This document shows positions 52,055 to 63,767 of a stretch of DNA of 64,000 nt, piece after piece. This stretch comes from Gracilariopsis chorda (Eukaryota > Rhodophyta > Florideophyceae > Gracilariales > Gracilariaceae), in assembly GCA_003194525.1 (NCBI GenBank), contig NBIV01000271.1:1-64000 (forward strand), given 5' to 3'. A model generated the notes under the pieces. That model saw nothing but the letters and a program-made list of their open reading frames with translations, was not told the DNA's origin and searched no databases. The position numbers and the translations under genes were made by a program. Each line of letters begins with the position of its first letter. The stretch's first letter is position 1.

Positions 52055-52792
52055 AAGGTACTGGAGAGGTGGTTATGTATACGAACAGGGCCGATCAGAC
52101 AAAAGTTCAATAGAATTCGGCCATGCACGGGCCGAAACCCAGTTTGTATTGACTTTTGACGTTATTCCGTAACTTCCAACAACTCTCACCGCAGCGGCAC
52201 TCAAGAGCCGCGCACTATACATCGCGGAAGGACGTCTGAGAAGGGAACTCAGTGCAGTAACATACGTAGAATGACTTTTGACATTGAGAACCCTTTACCC
52301 TCAACAGAATCATAGTGACACATCAACTCTTGTTGTTCGAAAATTGGGGGGTATGTTATACTCCCCGGCGTATAAACAAGCCATATTTCGGCGCGGCACA
52401 AGTTCATTACTCTTTTGCACGTTCAGCAGCTCTGCGTCCCAAGAAGAGCGGCCAGAACTTAAATGGAGAGTTGGTGAGTGCTTGCTAAATCGCTCACTCG
52501 CCCAGGTATTTCTGATGGTTAAAACTACACTCGCAGCTGTGCCAATAATCGCTCTTCGTAAGGAACTATCGGAGAAACTTAAAGGCCTTTCCGGACAAAA
52601 ACGCCTTTCTTTTTTATGTACGTGGTCAGCGTCCTTCTTGTTGCGTTATGAGAAGTATTGGTCACCAGTATCGGGAGCAGTCCGGAGCTCGCCAACTCTG
52701 GTGGGGATGCGCATATGGCTACTGTACTATAGCTTGAGCTTATGGATCGCCGATCCATAGCCACCCACGATCTATGTTGTAGACAACATTAT
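52055..52792. other. No gene seen
   Basis: A 160-codon + strand frame (52,278-52,760) opens at TTG, has no recognisable motif and mixed composition, so I do not call it. The Copia element at 52,793 inserted at the right edge. Confidence 0.4.
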
Positions 52793-52973
52793 TGTGAGAA
52801 GCAGAATTAGAGAGAGTTGCATTGTAATTCTCTAAATTACAATGCAACTCCGAATTGAGACTGCATTCATTACTCTCCTTTAATTAGGATAACAAAAAAT
52901 TAGAAGATAGAGTCTATAAAGGGGCGGCCGGCGGCGCAGTCTGTGCTTTCGGCCGGCCAAACACTTCTTCACA
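52793..52973 (+). repeat. 5' LTR of Copia element E, with a 16-bp hairpin
   Basis: Matches 58,964-59,142. Near its start a 16-bp perfect inverted repeat, GAGTTGCATTGTAATT (52,814) and its complement (52,835-52,850), has a five-base loop. A GGCCGG...CCGGCC inverted repeat is at about 52,926-52,958. TGG follows the LTR and could start a primer site. Confidence 0.85.
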
Positions 52974-53509
52974 TGGTCGCATTGCCCACCCACCCCTCGA
53001 CCGCAACTCCCCCGGAACCAACCCTCCTTCCACGTCTAGCCCCCCCTCACCCCCACCACCGCCACTCAAAAACCTTTTTTCCCGACATCGACCGCGTATT
53101 TTTCTCCTCAAAGAAGCTAAACACCGTGCATCTCATTCTTTGCAATCTCTTTGGATACTGTGGAATTCATTTTTGGACTCGAAGCCTACAACCTCATTTT
53201 GCTCACACTACTCAGATTTCCAACTTTTATTTCTACCTTCGACATCCAACCATCACTTCCAACCTTAGGCTAAGCAACTGGCAAGCCGACTACCGGCACG
53301 GGAATCGATTGGGCACTTGAAGTAATCATTAGGATTTGATATCACACTGGATAACTGGCTCACCTGAAGTGTGCTCTTTCTACCTTTGGTGACACGGTGT
53401 GTCGTCGTTCGGCCCGAGCTGTTCAATAAGCCTTATTCTTAACTAACCAACGAACCTGCGCTCGAGTCTCGGAAGGAACTAGAAGGTACCAACTAGTGAA
53501 AACTTATGT

Positions 53510-53794
53510 TTAGTTAGTAACCTCCCTTGGACGTTCCGTAGAGACTAAACGCACCTCGCTTATGTTCATGCAGAGTTTGGCGGACTGCAGAAAGTTGTGA
53601 CTCACTGGGAGAGAGTAGCCCGGGTCCAGAGGTCAAACCTCTAGGGTAGCAGAGGTAGTTTCTCCTGTCACTGCGCCCAAACAAAAGAAGACTAACAAAA
53701 AGAACCTCGCTAGCTAGAGGTCAAACAGAATAGCAAGAGGAACCCCACTAGCTAGAGGTGAAGCAGACTAATAAAAGAAACCTCGCTAACCCGA
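53510..53794 (+). repeat. Leader of element E with three tandem about 40-bp repeats
   Basis: 53,510-53,680 is the block shared with the leader of element A. It is followed by three imperfect copies of a unit with ACCTCGCTAGCTAGAGGT at its core (about 53,687-53,721, 53,722-53,759, 53,760-53,794). The CTAGCTAG palindrome could form small hairpins in the RNA. Confidence 0.65.
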
Positions 53795-53828
53795 GTTCAT
53801 CACCCTCCTTTCAGTCTTAACCCAAACA

Positions 53829-54977
53829 GATGAGTGGAAGTAGAGAATAAGGCAAGATAACAATCCCACGCCTTAAGGGATCCGCGGACTATTACATATG
53901 GAGAATATATATTCGAGATATAATAAACGCTGACCAAGTTCTCTTTGTAATAACGGAGGCCCTCCCATTCGAAAGTGAGAGCTCTGCCTAAGCTCGTTGC
54001 GGATGGCACGACGCGGATAGAAAAGAACGATCACATACTGTGCAGAACCTTGGCATTCAGCCAATTGTTTCCGTTTCAGACCTTCTTGGAAGAACCCAAT
54101 GTTCTGCATTAGATGTTTGGAACAAGCTTGAGACTATGTAAAAAAAGGACAATATTCAAACGAAAATGAATCTTCAACAAAGTCTCAAAAGTCTTGTGTT
54201 CAAGGATGATGGGAACATTCTCGAAAATCTTCATGAAATGGAAACAATATTCCTTGAGCTCGCTCTTCTCGGAGATCCATTATCCAACAAGGAGCGAACA
54301 GCTTGTTTATTGAGAACCTTACCAGACTCGTTAATGGCAATCACATTACTTGCAGATGCCAATAACATGGAACACGCCCAGGTGGTTTCGTTGATAAGAT
54401 CTGAAATGGATCGCCGTAAAAATCGTGATTCCACTAGTACCATCAAAACCGCTGGTATAAAAAGAGGTTCCCAATACCCCCATATGGCTGCGCGGAAGTC
54501 CAAGACCGCAATTGTAAAACTGAGTAAGAGATCCAGAACGGTTCGAGGCTGGCATTGTGGAAGACCCGGCCACATTCGATCCGAGTGTCGTTTGAGAAAA
54601 CATTCCAAACCAAACGAGAATTACCGGAAACGATCTTTTAACCAAATACGTAATAGCAACTTCAGATCGAAGGAATGGGACTCCAACGGTAGAAATTACA
54701 GCAAGACCAACCCGGATACACAGAACACCGAGCCTCGTGGGTTTGTTGCGATAACACAGGCAAAGCTATCTGTTCACGAACATGAGGCAGTTACATGGCT
54801 GGAATGCGGCGCCAGTCATGTTTTTGTTAACGATAGAACCCTCTTCTTGGATAATAAAGCGGTGGAGAATCAATCAGTGCGTACATGCGACAGAGAGTCT
54901 GAGATAAGAGGGACAGGAACGATCATGCTGCCTTTGGGAGATGGAATATATTTACCAGCAAAAAACACTCCCTCATT
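53829..54977 (+). pseudogene. gag and protease start of Copia element E (fossil)
   Basis: The N-terminal part reads GSADYYIWRIYIRDIINADQ, a Copia gag start. The core spans 54,166-54,470 (helical, LLRTLPDSL motif). Then a basic region and a zinc-knuckle-like GRPGHIRSECR near 54,560, and the protease motif ECGASHVFVNDR near 54,810. A few breaks. The solo LTR inserts after the protease region. Confidence 0.7.
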
Positions 54978-55871
54978 TGTGAAGTGCAACCCTGTTGAGG
55001 GAGGTTTCCATGGACTTGGTGTTTTTGCCCCTTTCGCGTGTTTATGATTGTTACCGCCATTAGCGGGTGTCTCAGCCCTCAGCGGATCCGCACTGTGCAT
55101 CAGGTGCAAACATGTGCATGTGCCGTGTGCCGCCCAAGGCGTGAGTGGACAACGTGTGACACGGATAGTCAAGAGGAGGTTGGCACCACAGTGTGGACAT
55201 TTAGTTAACTTATATTTATTATTTATAATTTATCTACGCTACAGTAGGGAGATTACTACACTATATAGTGGCTCAGCGACCCCGCCCTGACACTGAGTAA
55301 ACTTCCCCAGCCAGGGGTTCTTGGCTCTAAGTCTTTTCCGCTTTCGCGAGTCTTCTACACTCCTCGGAGGTAAATCCGCGTTACTAACGGTAGACCTATC
55401 CCCCCTGCGTCACTAGGAGTATCACCACCTTGGGCGTTTGTCACTTAATTCACCACCGCCGTGTTCTCACCCCTGTACAGGGTTCCTTTGTACCTTTTTC
55501 CGTGGTCCCGTTGGCCCACACCCCTGTCGCCCCCAATCGGGCATCCCCCGTATTTCCCTTACCCCACTCTCGTGGTTTCTACCCCTTTGTGTGGTTGCTC
55601 GTCACCGCTGACGCGTGTCTCTCGTGCCAGTATCCCGTGACGTCTTCCCCCACTTACGTGGACTCGTACTCCTTGGAAGGGCTGTTTTCCCATTCGTGGT
55701 GATCCTAATCCTACCGTTTCAACTCTCCCCGCTTGGCGTGAGGGTAAGCCTCGGCTTTACAACCCCACTTCGTCGTGCTCATCCGGAGAGGCTCCGTTCG
55801 CTGTGTTACCCTCCAAAGGGGAAGATCCGAACGTCTTCGTGTGTTGTCCCGCTTGCGGGTATTGCACTACA
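54978..55871 (+). mobile_element. Solo LTR inserted in Copia element E, Gypsy type (fossil)
   Basis: The 894 bases separating the protease (ends near IYLPAKNT) from the pre-integrase part (LQFDSNLISLSVL) have no match to Copia coding. The ends are near-inverse: TGTGAAGTGCAA...CCC at the start, GGGTATTGCACTACA at the end. The opening and a TTATATTTATTATTTATAA stretch at 55,206 resemble the LTR of element D. An ATTT stands at or beside both edges, but the exact duplication is unclear. The strongly pyrimidine-rich centre differs from element E. Confidence 0.65.
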
Positions 55872-58698
55872 ATTTGATTCCAATCTCATCTCTCTATCAG
55901 TGCTTGTAGATTATGCTATTGTCACATTCAGCAGTGATAATACCTTTACCGGGTTTATCATAAAGGATTATCGAAACCAAGCACTGCTTCACCAATGCAC
56001 AGCGAAGAACGGACTTTATCCACTACCAAACCCAATCCCTCCGCCTCGTGCTCAAGCCAATTTTACAACACCTGGAGATACAGCGAAAGACTGGCACGAA
56101 AAGCTTGCGCATCCTGGAAAAGATCGACTACTCTCTACCGTCCACCAGTCCAACGGTGTACCCGATATCTCGAAGTCCGATGTTCAAAACATCCATTGCA
56201 CATCATGCTTAGAAGCGGGATCGAGACGTGCTCCACTACAAAGATCACCATCCTTAGCGAATTCCCCACTGGAGCTCAGGCACGCAGACCTAACTGGTCC
56301 CATCACCCCACCATCATTACAAGGATCAAAGTACACGCAGATACTACTTGATGAAGCCACAAGAGCATCGTCGCTTTACTTCCTATCGACTAAATCACAA
56401 TTCTTTTCCTCTATAAAGTGGTACAAGGGTCTCGCGGAAAATGAACAACCAAGAAACCGTCTATACCGCGTGCGCCTTGACGGAGTGGGTGAGAATAAAG
56501 CGAACGAGTTCGTGACATATGCATTGGACGATGGAATAATCCTAGAATATACACCACCCTATGCACACGAGTCGAACGGAGCTGCGGAGAAAATCATTCA
56601 GGATTTGTGGAAGACGGCTCGAAAATTTCTCTACGCATCCAAAGTACCTCTAGCGCTTTGGGAAGAAGCCATATCCCATGGAAATTGGATAAGGAACCGT
56701 CTACCACACTCCAAAATCAACATAAAGGTCCCTTACACGGAATGGTTTGGTAAAAATCCCGAGTTCTCCACTCTACTTAAGTTCGGACAAGAAGTTCATG
56801 CATATATCTATCGTTCTGATTCTGTAACGAACAAGAAGTTACTACCCCGATCTTTGAAGGGACACTTTGTTGGAATGGAAAGAACTCAAACTTTGTACAG
56901 AATTTACATCCCTTTAACAGGAAAGGTGATCATGGTCAGGCAGAAGGACTTCAAGGTGTCAAAGGACTACCTACCATCCATCAACACGCTACTTGACTTC
57001 TCGTCCATGGGCCGGACAGAAGCCGAGCAGCGACTCGATGAAGAGGAAGAGGAGTACTATGACGCAGCTCTCGTGCACTGCTTAGTTGCACACTCTCGCT
57101 CCTTGGATGAAAACGACTCGTTGAAGATACCAAACAACTTCGAGGAAGCAAGACATATTCCCATATGGGCAGAAGCAATCAACAGGGAATACGATGATCT
57201 CGTTGAAAGAAAAACTTGGAGACTCATTGACAGGAAGTCAGGAATGAAACCCCTTCCATTTCTGTGGACTTTTAACGGGAAACACATAAGTATAAGTCCT
57301 CCAGAAATTCTCCCCAAAGCCCGATGTGTCGTAAGAGGTGACATGCAAAGACCATATTTGGACTACGATCCTGACAATCTGTACGCACCTGTGGCTCGGC
57401 TCGAAACATTCTGCCTAGCGTTAGCCAAGGCAGCCGCACAGAATCTGCTTTTGGAGACAATGGATATAAGCAACGCTTATCTTTATGGTGAACTAGAAGA
57501 TCCGTTGATAATGGAGCAACCCCAGAATGCCTCGGGCTCTTCCTATGTTCCTGGTAAAGTTTGCGTACTGTTGAAATCCATTTACAGTGCAAAGCAAGCG
57601 GGACAAATTTGGGAATCTCTCTTGCACACAGAGGTAGTTCGACTGGGATTTAAACAATCAAGGACGGACAGTAGGCTATACATTTACAGGTCAAGAAGTG
57701 ACACAATTATTATTGTCGTCTTTGTAGACGACATTCTCACTTTGTCCGAATCAAAGTCTCTCTTGGAAGACTTTAAGGCCCAAATGAAGAAAGTGTTTCA
57801 GGTAAAACTTCTTGGTGAGGCCAAGTCTTTCATTGGTCTAGAACTAAAAAGAGATAAGAATGGCATTCGTGCAAGCCAAGAGAGGTATGTGGAGAAACTA
57901 CTTCGGGATTGCAATCTTTACAATGCGAACCCGGCAAAGACTCCATTACCGTCTCCTTCTACTGTTTCAGCGACAGTTCATGGTGAAACAATTCTTTCAT
58001 CATTGCCTCACGGAAAATACCGTAAATTGGTTGGTCACCTGATGTACTTGGCAGTGGCATCAAGGCCTGATATTATGTTCGCGGAATCAATGTTGGCGAG
58101 ACACGTACAAAATACTTGTCAGAGACACCTTGCACTGGCAAAACGCATCTTAAGATATTTGAAAGGCACAAAGAACCTTTGCCTATACTTCCCGTCAGAG
58201 AGTCGTGCTCCGATGGAAGCATTTTGTGATGCTGAATGGGCTGGTTGTCGCGAAACTGGAAAGTCTACAACTGGCATACTAGTGAAGGGGAATGATGGAC
58301 CCCTAATATGGACGAAGAAGAAGCAAGCGATCATTGTTTGGTCTTCTGGAGAAGCTGAATACATTGCTATCTCGTATTGTGGGAAGCTGCTGTCGTGGTT
58401 ACGAAGATTATTTTGGGAGCTTCGAAATGGTACCATTCTCGAAAATGAACCGAATGACATGTATCCAATTTGTATTAGTACCGAAAGCTCCACTCCAAAT
58501 TCTATTGTGAATGCGTCCAAGACTTCTGAAATGAACAAACATATTGCACTTAAGTTCCTTCATGTTAGGGAACTTGTGAAGTCCGGGGTCCTAAGTCTCT
58601 CGCAGATACGAAGCGAAGCTCAACCAGCAGACATTATGACGAAAGTTGTTTCTCAAGACCACTTATATAAGCTTTCTATACTTTGCGGTTTGAGATAA
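55872..58698 (+). CDS. pol of Copia element E: integrase, RT, RNase H
   Basis: Open from about 55,872 to the stop at 58,698 (some 940 codons). It has the pre-integrase H-x-x-H/C-x-x-C region (WHEKLAHPGKDRL, IHCTSCLEAGS), an integrase core (RHADLTGPI near 56,280; YTPPYAHESNGAAEK near 56,560), RT (METMDISNAYLYGELEDP near 57,455; VFVDDILTLSES near 57,720) and RNase H (AFCDAEWAGCRETGKSTTG near 58,220). The frame is also open upstream to 55,615, but that part is solo-LTR sequence, not pol. Integrase before RT confirms Copia. It is the longest preserved pol in the window; its link to gag is interrupted by the insertion. Confidence 0.85.
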
Positions 58699-58963
58699 TC
58701 TCCTTTTACTACATATCTAACCTTTGTTTTTTCCCCTTTTTGTGTTGTGAACGTTTGCAGAATTTATGGAAAATGATCTTGAGAAAATCAAACTAAGCAA
58801 GGGCTATACCTTTTCCTATTGTACGCAGATATTTTTCCTACTAGGTTTTTACTGGTACAAGAGGTTTTTAACGGTAGCCGTTAAGCTATACACTTTAGCA
58901 TAGTTTTTATCTTGTATTCTCTGTCTCCAGCGCAAAACATCTAGTGTTGTTTGCGAAGGATGG

Positions 58964-59142
58964 TGTGAGAGGTAGAATTACAGAATGCTGCATTGTAATT
59001 CTCTAAATTACAATGCAACTCCAAATTGAGACTGCATTCATTACTCTCCCTTATTAGGATAAAAAAAATTAGAAGACAGAGTCTACAAAGGAGCGGCCGG
59101 CGGCGCAGTCTGTGCTTTCGGCCGGCCATACACTTCTTCACA
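58964..59142 (+). repeat. 3' LTR of Copia element E
   Basis: Preceded by a purine-rich GCGAAGGATGG. Ends CTTCTTCACA. The minus-strand Copia element F inserted 51 bases beyond. Confidence 0.85.
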
Positions 59143-59193
59143 AATATGGTCTGCTGTGTCGGTGCAAAAAATGGAGCATGGATACGTGTACCG

Positions 59194-59285
59194 TGTGAGA
59201 GGAAGACTCTACTCCTCTTTTTTTACTTCGTGAGCTTGCGCTGCACTGTTTTATATCTTGTGTTTTACTGTAATGCTGTTTGGCT
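59194..59285 (-). repeat. 3' LTR of Copia element F
   Basis: Matches 63,676-63,767 over the first 84 bases (TGTGAGAGGAAGACTCTACT and onward) with few differences. Confidence 0.8.
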
Positions 59286-59320
59286 TTGTTGAAAAATGTA
59301 AATCAGCAGAAGTGTGTTTG

Positions 59321-62300
59321 CTAATTGACAGTTCCCGGTTGCTGGTTGCCTTTTTGAGGTGGATAGGGTGTAACATTGAGAAGTTGACGCAACGATCGGT
59401 ATCTGTCTCGATGTAGTGGTTTCGTGAAAATGTCCGCAATCATGTCGGTTGAAGGCACTCGTTTGATCGTGATGTGATTTTGGGCTATGTGGTGCTGCAG
59501 ATAATGATGCCTAAGATCGACATATTTCCTCCGTTTTGTTGAAGCCTGGTTGGCGGCGATAAGCAGTGCAGACTGATTGTCAATGTAATGAGTAGTGGGT
59601 GACGTGGATAGGATGGTAGCGGTGTTGAGTAAATTACGAAGCCAGTGTGTATGTTGAGTGGCACTTGTAGCCGCGATGTATTCGGCTTCGGTTATAGAGA
59701 GTGCAACCACTTTCTGCTTGGTGGATGTCCATGATATCGGAGTGTTAGAGATCATATGAAGACTGCCAGTGACCGATTTGCTGTTGGTCGCATTTGCAAA
59801 GTCCGCATTGCTGTAGACTGTGAGGAGCTGTGTTCTTTCGTCAGCTTGTTTATTTCGATAGAGAAGACCATGCGTTTTCGTTCCCTTGAGGTATCTCAGA
59901 ACTGTTTTCAGGGCCTGCCAATGATGTTGCTGTGGACTGTTCATATGCTGGGCTAGCTGGTTTGTTATATACAGGATATCTGGACTGGTGCTGTCTGTGA
60001 TAAATCTTAGGTCACCTAGAATTTGTCGGTATCGTTTGGCGTCCTCTTTGCTGAGATTTTATGTTTTGGACTGCTGATCGATATGGGTAAGATTGTTGTA
60101 TGGAGTGAGGGTGGGGTCGCAGTTGGTCATGTTTGTTTGTGCAAGTATACCCTCGATGGTATCGGGTTGGGACACATGAACATGTCCTTTTGGGGTGTGT
60201 TGTATTGTCCAGTTTAAGAACCTAGTGTGTTGTCCAAGGCGTTTGACATTATACTTCTGTATGAGTTGAATGTGTAGGTCGTCAATAGCCTTTTGGTGAG
60301 ACGCAAGTATGAGGAAATCGTCTATCGTGGTGCTGACCAGGATAAAGCCGCTGTCTATTCGTTTGGTATAGAGGCACGGATCGTGTTCTGAGGGTATGAA
60401 GTCGAGCTTAATCAGGAACGTTTTCAGGCAATGGTTATATTAGTAGGCGGCTGGCGGGGATCCATATATGTTGCCCGTTAATTTCCGGTAGGTGCTGTTG
60501 TGCCGGTATGATCCGTTGAATTTGGGCATCTGGTTCACGTACACTGGTCGATCGTGCTTATATTGTTCTTGTACGTTCGCTGATTTGATATCAAAGTGCT
60601 CCATAGGGTATTTGTACGTTGCATGCAGGGCGATTAGAAGGCGCAGTGTGGTTCTGTTTGCTGTGTAGTGGTGCAATGGTTGGGATCGTAGTGAAGTCCT
60701 GGTTTCATGAGGTCTCCACGGAGATTGCACCTTGCCTTGCGTTCGGTAAAGACACCTTCCGCCGTTCTCTTATAGCGATAAATCATCATAAGGTGGATGA
60801 CCGCTTCCGCTGGGGGTTGAAAATGTGGCAGTAGCCATTCAATACTTTGGTATTGGTCGAGGTTCGCGAGTTCTGTGTCATGTGCCGATCGCCACTGTGC
60901 CGCATCGGGGCACTTACGTGCGTGGGCGAGGTTGGTAGGGGGAGGGGTGTCCAGTTGTATGGTTAACGGCGGGCGCTGATGAGGATTTGTGTTAGTTTTG
61001 AAAGTTTGTGTCGTTGTAGCTGTGGGCTCCTTTGGCTTTTGATAGGGATGGAAGTCTTGCGCTCTTATATGGTGGTATTGTTTGGTTTGAAGGTTGAGTA
61101 CCATAATCATGGTTAGAGAGGTGGCGTGCATATATCGTACTATGGTGGCCCTGGGTTGCATCTTTTTCTTCAGTGCGTAGATGGGTATGGTTCCTATCTG
61201 TCCGAAAGTGTACAGGCGTGGTATTTGTGGTTTGTTGCCGTACCACCTGTGGTATGGGGAAGTTTGTATGCTTGTGTGGTGAAGGAGGTTATACTTGAAA
61301 ATAGTATCTCGGGCTGCATCTTCCCAGTATTCTGGGGGAAGTCTGGCTGTTGTTAAGAGAGGCCGTACGGACTCCATGATCGTACGATTGAAGCGCTGCG
61401 GGATCGAATGTTCCTGCGGTTGGTGTAGTGTGCGGAGATGATGTGTTACTTGATACTTGTCATATATTTCCTGCATAGTCTTTGAGGTATACTCCTTGGC
61501 GTTGTCGGTTCGAACGTCAGTGATCGGGTGTTGCATTTTATGGTGTATGTGGTGGAGCGTTTGGTTGATGTGTTTAGGGTTATCTTTTTGATCTCGTATG
61601 AAATGAGCGATGGCGAAGCGTGTGGCCGCGCGAATAACCAAGAGCATGTGGTTGTTGCCATGTGTTGATGTTGGCTTAATTGGTCCGCATGTGTCAGAGC
61701 TGAAATATGCTACTGGGTGGTAGTGATGCTGTGTAGGATGATGAGGAGCCTGGTGCAGTTTGGCGGTGTGGCATGCTGAGCATGTCAATATTGTGTCTGT
61801 GGGTAGATTTTCTGGCATTGTTGAGATGAGTCTTTGTTTGGCCGTGAGAACTAATTTTGCCGGATGAGCATGGTTGAGGCGGAGATGCCATTGGTGAGTT
61901 GCGAGATGCGTTGGAGTGGTTGGGTTGGTTCCTACTGGATTGTGTTGGGTGTGGAGATGTGACTGTAGTTTAGGAATTCGTTTGTTGGTTGTGAAAGGGA
62001 TCATGGGTGTACGGGGGTTGGCAGACTTGGTCGTTGAGTCGGAGGGTGGGGGTAGTTGTTGTTTTGTTCTGTGTTTTCGATAATTTGCTGCGATTGTGCG
62101 GGCAGTGAGGGCCGTGGTGGGGGAAATGTAGGCTTTCATTTGGTACTGGTTGCCGTTCCATTGGTCTGTGGCAATCAGAGATGGAGAGTGACGTGTCATG
62201 TCGAAGATGGAACCTTTATTTGCGGTGAAGCTTACGAGTCCGTACCGCTGAGCTAAGTCATGGACGGATAAGAGTTTGTGTTTGACTTGGCTGTTTGCAA

Positions 62301-62683
62301 CAGTATAATTTGTTAGAGTTCGATTACTCTTGTGGGGGTGGATGCGCAGTAACCCATGGTGGGATCATTTGCTCTGTTGGTTGGTTGCATTGGTGGTTAG
62401 GATTGGGGTGGTAATTGGGTTCATGCATGGTTTTTGGTATGGTGACATGAGATACATTGGCTCCATTTTCGATGAGAAACTTACCGCTTGTGTCAGTTCC
62501 CGTCGCAGAAGTTACGTCCGGCAGTGGCGGGGGGCAGGGGGTTATGGAGTGTGTTTTGTTGTGGGAGGAGGTGTGGTGCCGGGCTGTTGTACTGTTTGGT
62601 TGTGTGCGAATAGGTCCATTGTGTTGCCGCGTAGTTAACCTGATGGCGATTCTTGGGATGCCTGGGATCACGTCATTCAGCAT
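59321..62683 (-). pseudogene. pol of Copia element F (fossil)
   Basis: Pre-integrase and integrase at 62,199-61,300 (HLRLNHAHPAKL; CSACHTAKLHQAPHH; core DVRTDNAKEYTS near 61,490). RT start near 60,800. RNase H at 59,944-59,400 (YSNADFANATNSKSVTG, ALSITEAEYIAATSA, HYIDNQSALLIAANQ, then YVDLRHHYLQHHI). The RNase H tail with the D-H-H-L-type motif is typical of Copia. Several breaks. Confidence 0.8.
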
Positions 62684-62928
62684 CCGTGTGTTGTGGCGGT
62701 ATTCTTATTAATATATGAAACTTCCATGGCTTTCCTGTGAACTGGGGTCGAGTGCAGTTGGTGTAGAAGGGCGCCGATCGAATTAGCGATATTGGGGAGG
62801 GCGTCCATAGTCCCCAGTAAGCCTCGGTGGTGGAAGTGTGCTGGAAGAGGGTGTGAAGAAGGTTTGTGAGAATGTGGGCATTTTTTTTACCTTACGTGTG
62901 ATTGCCTTGATGTCTGTTGGGTTTTGTG

Positions 62929-63671
62929 CTAGAAAATGAATAGGATGTTCACGATAGCGGTGTTCCACTTAAGGCTTTTGATTAGAAAGTCGAGTGTAGT
63001 GGCTTCTTCTAAGATATTAGGGTACTTGGCGGCCAACATGCGTTGACGAACGTTTTTGTGGTCTTTGATGTAATGTGCTATGTTCGTGTCTTCTTTGAAA
63101 TGGATACTTTCTGCCTCGGTTTTCAGACATTGGTGATCTTCTTTCGTTGTTTGATTGATATGATCTATGATGCGTATTATCAACTCGAAGAGTGTGGGTT
63201 CGTCGTTTGGTACCATTATTTGGCCAAGGATATCTGAAAGAACACTGGTGAGTATGGGTGTGGTGAGTCTTTTTTTCCGTTGCGTGTTTAATTGTTGTTT
63301 TGCTGGATCCATGGGACCTGGAGGATTGGAAGTGGGGTGTGCTGTGACTTCTAGCGTTTGGGAGTGGTTTTTCATGGCAAATAGCCATGGGGCATAATGA
63401 GCCGGATTTATTTTGGGTAGAGAAGGGTACGCATTGAAGTCTTGTGCTTTTATATTGCTTTGTTTCGCTTGAGTAGTGTCTGTGGGTTGATGATGGTCGT
63501 ATTTGTTTGTGATGGCGTCGGCGTAGAGTTCGATAGTGATGTCGTTAATATCGCGTGTAAGCTCTCTGCAAAGCCGTCTAGGTAGTCGGTTGTAGGTCTC
63601 TGTGGTGGGGTAGGGGGTGGGTTGGGGATACGTCGGGGGGGTTGGGATCTTGAGTGGTCGCGTGTGCCCAT
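62929..63671 (-). pseudogene. gag of Copia element F (fossil)
   Basis: Starts MGTRDHSRSQPPRRIPNPPP just after the primer site, with a Pro/Thr-rich lead. The core at 63,375-62,940 contains LFELIIRIIDHINQTTKEDHQ and ILEEATTLDFLIKSLK, a helical gag layout. It is broken. Confidence 0.6.
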
Positions 63672-63675
63672 AACC

Positions 63676-63767
63676 TGTGAGAGGAAGACTCTACTCCTCT
63701 TGCTTTACTTCGTGAGCTTGCGCTGCTCTGTGTTATATCTTGTGTTCTACTGTAATGCTGATTGACA
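63676..63767 (-). repeat. 5' LTR of Copia element F
   Basis: 92 bp on the minus strand, TGTCAATCAG...CCTCTCACA, with a GATATAAC box near the centre as the only promoter candidate. Confidence 0.8.

Larger units (their letters stand above)
52793..59142 (+). mobile_element. Ty1/Copia element E (fossil), carrying a solo LTR
   Basis: LTRs of about 180 bp (52,793-52,973 and 58,964-59,142), both TGTGAGA...CTTCACA, enclose leader, gag and pol on the + strand. The flanks ATTAT (52,788-52,792) and AATAT (59,143-59,147) are a probable 5-bp duplication with one difference. A Gypsy-type LTR of 0.9 kb is inserted between protease and integrase. Apart from that insertion, pol is long and open and gag has a few breaks. 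The LTR copies are close, so the element is moderately young. Confidence 0.87.
59194..63767 (-). mobile_element. Ty1/Copia element F with very short LTRs (fossil)
   Basis: Short LTRs of 84-92 bp (59,194-59,285 and 63,676-63,767) enclose gag and pol on the minus strand. The target duplication TACCG is perfect (59,189-59,193 and 63,768-63,772). The 5' LTR is followed by GGTTATGGGCACACG, a half-tRNA-iMet type primer site. The coding strand is very rich in A and C and poor in G, unlike every neighbour. Coding is broken in several places. Confidence 0.85.

Noticed and set aside
52278-52760. 160-codon + strand frame
   Set aside because: Starts at TTG rather than ATG, shows no motif, and its composition is that of spacer DNA.
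55615-55871. N-terminal extension of the long pol frame of element E
   Set aside because: The frame is open by chance across the end of the inserted solo LTR; it has no similarity to Copia proteins.
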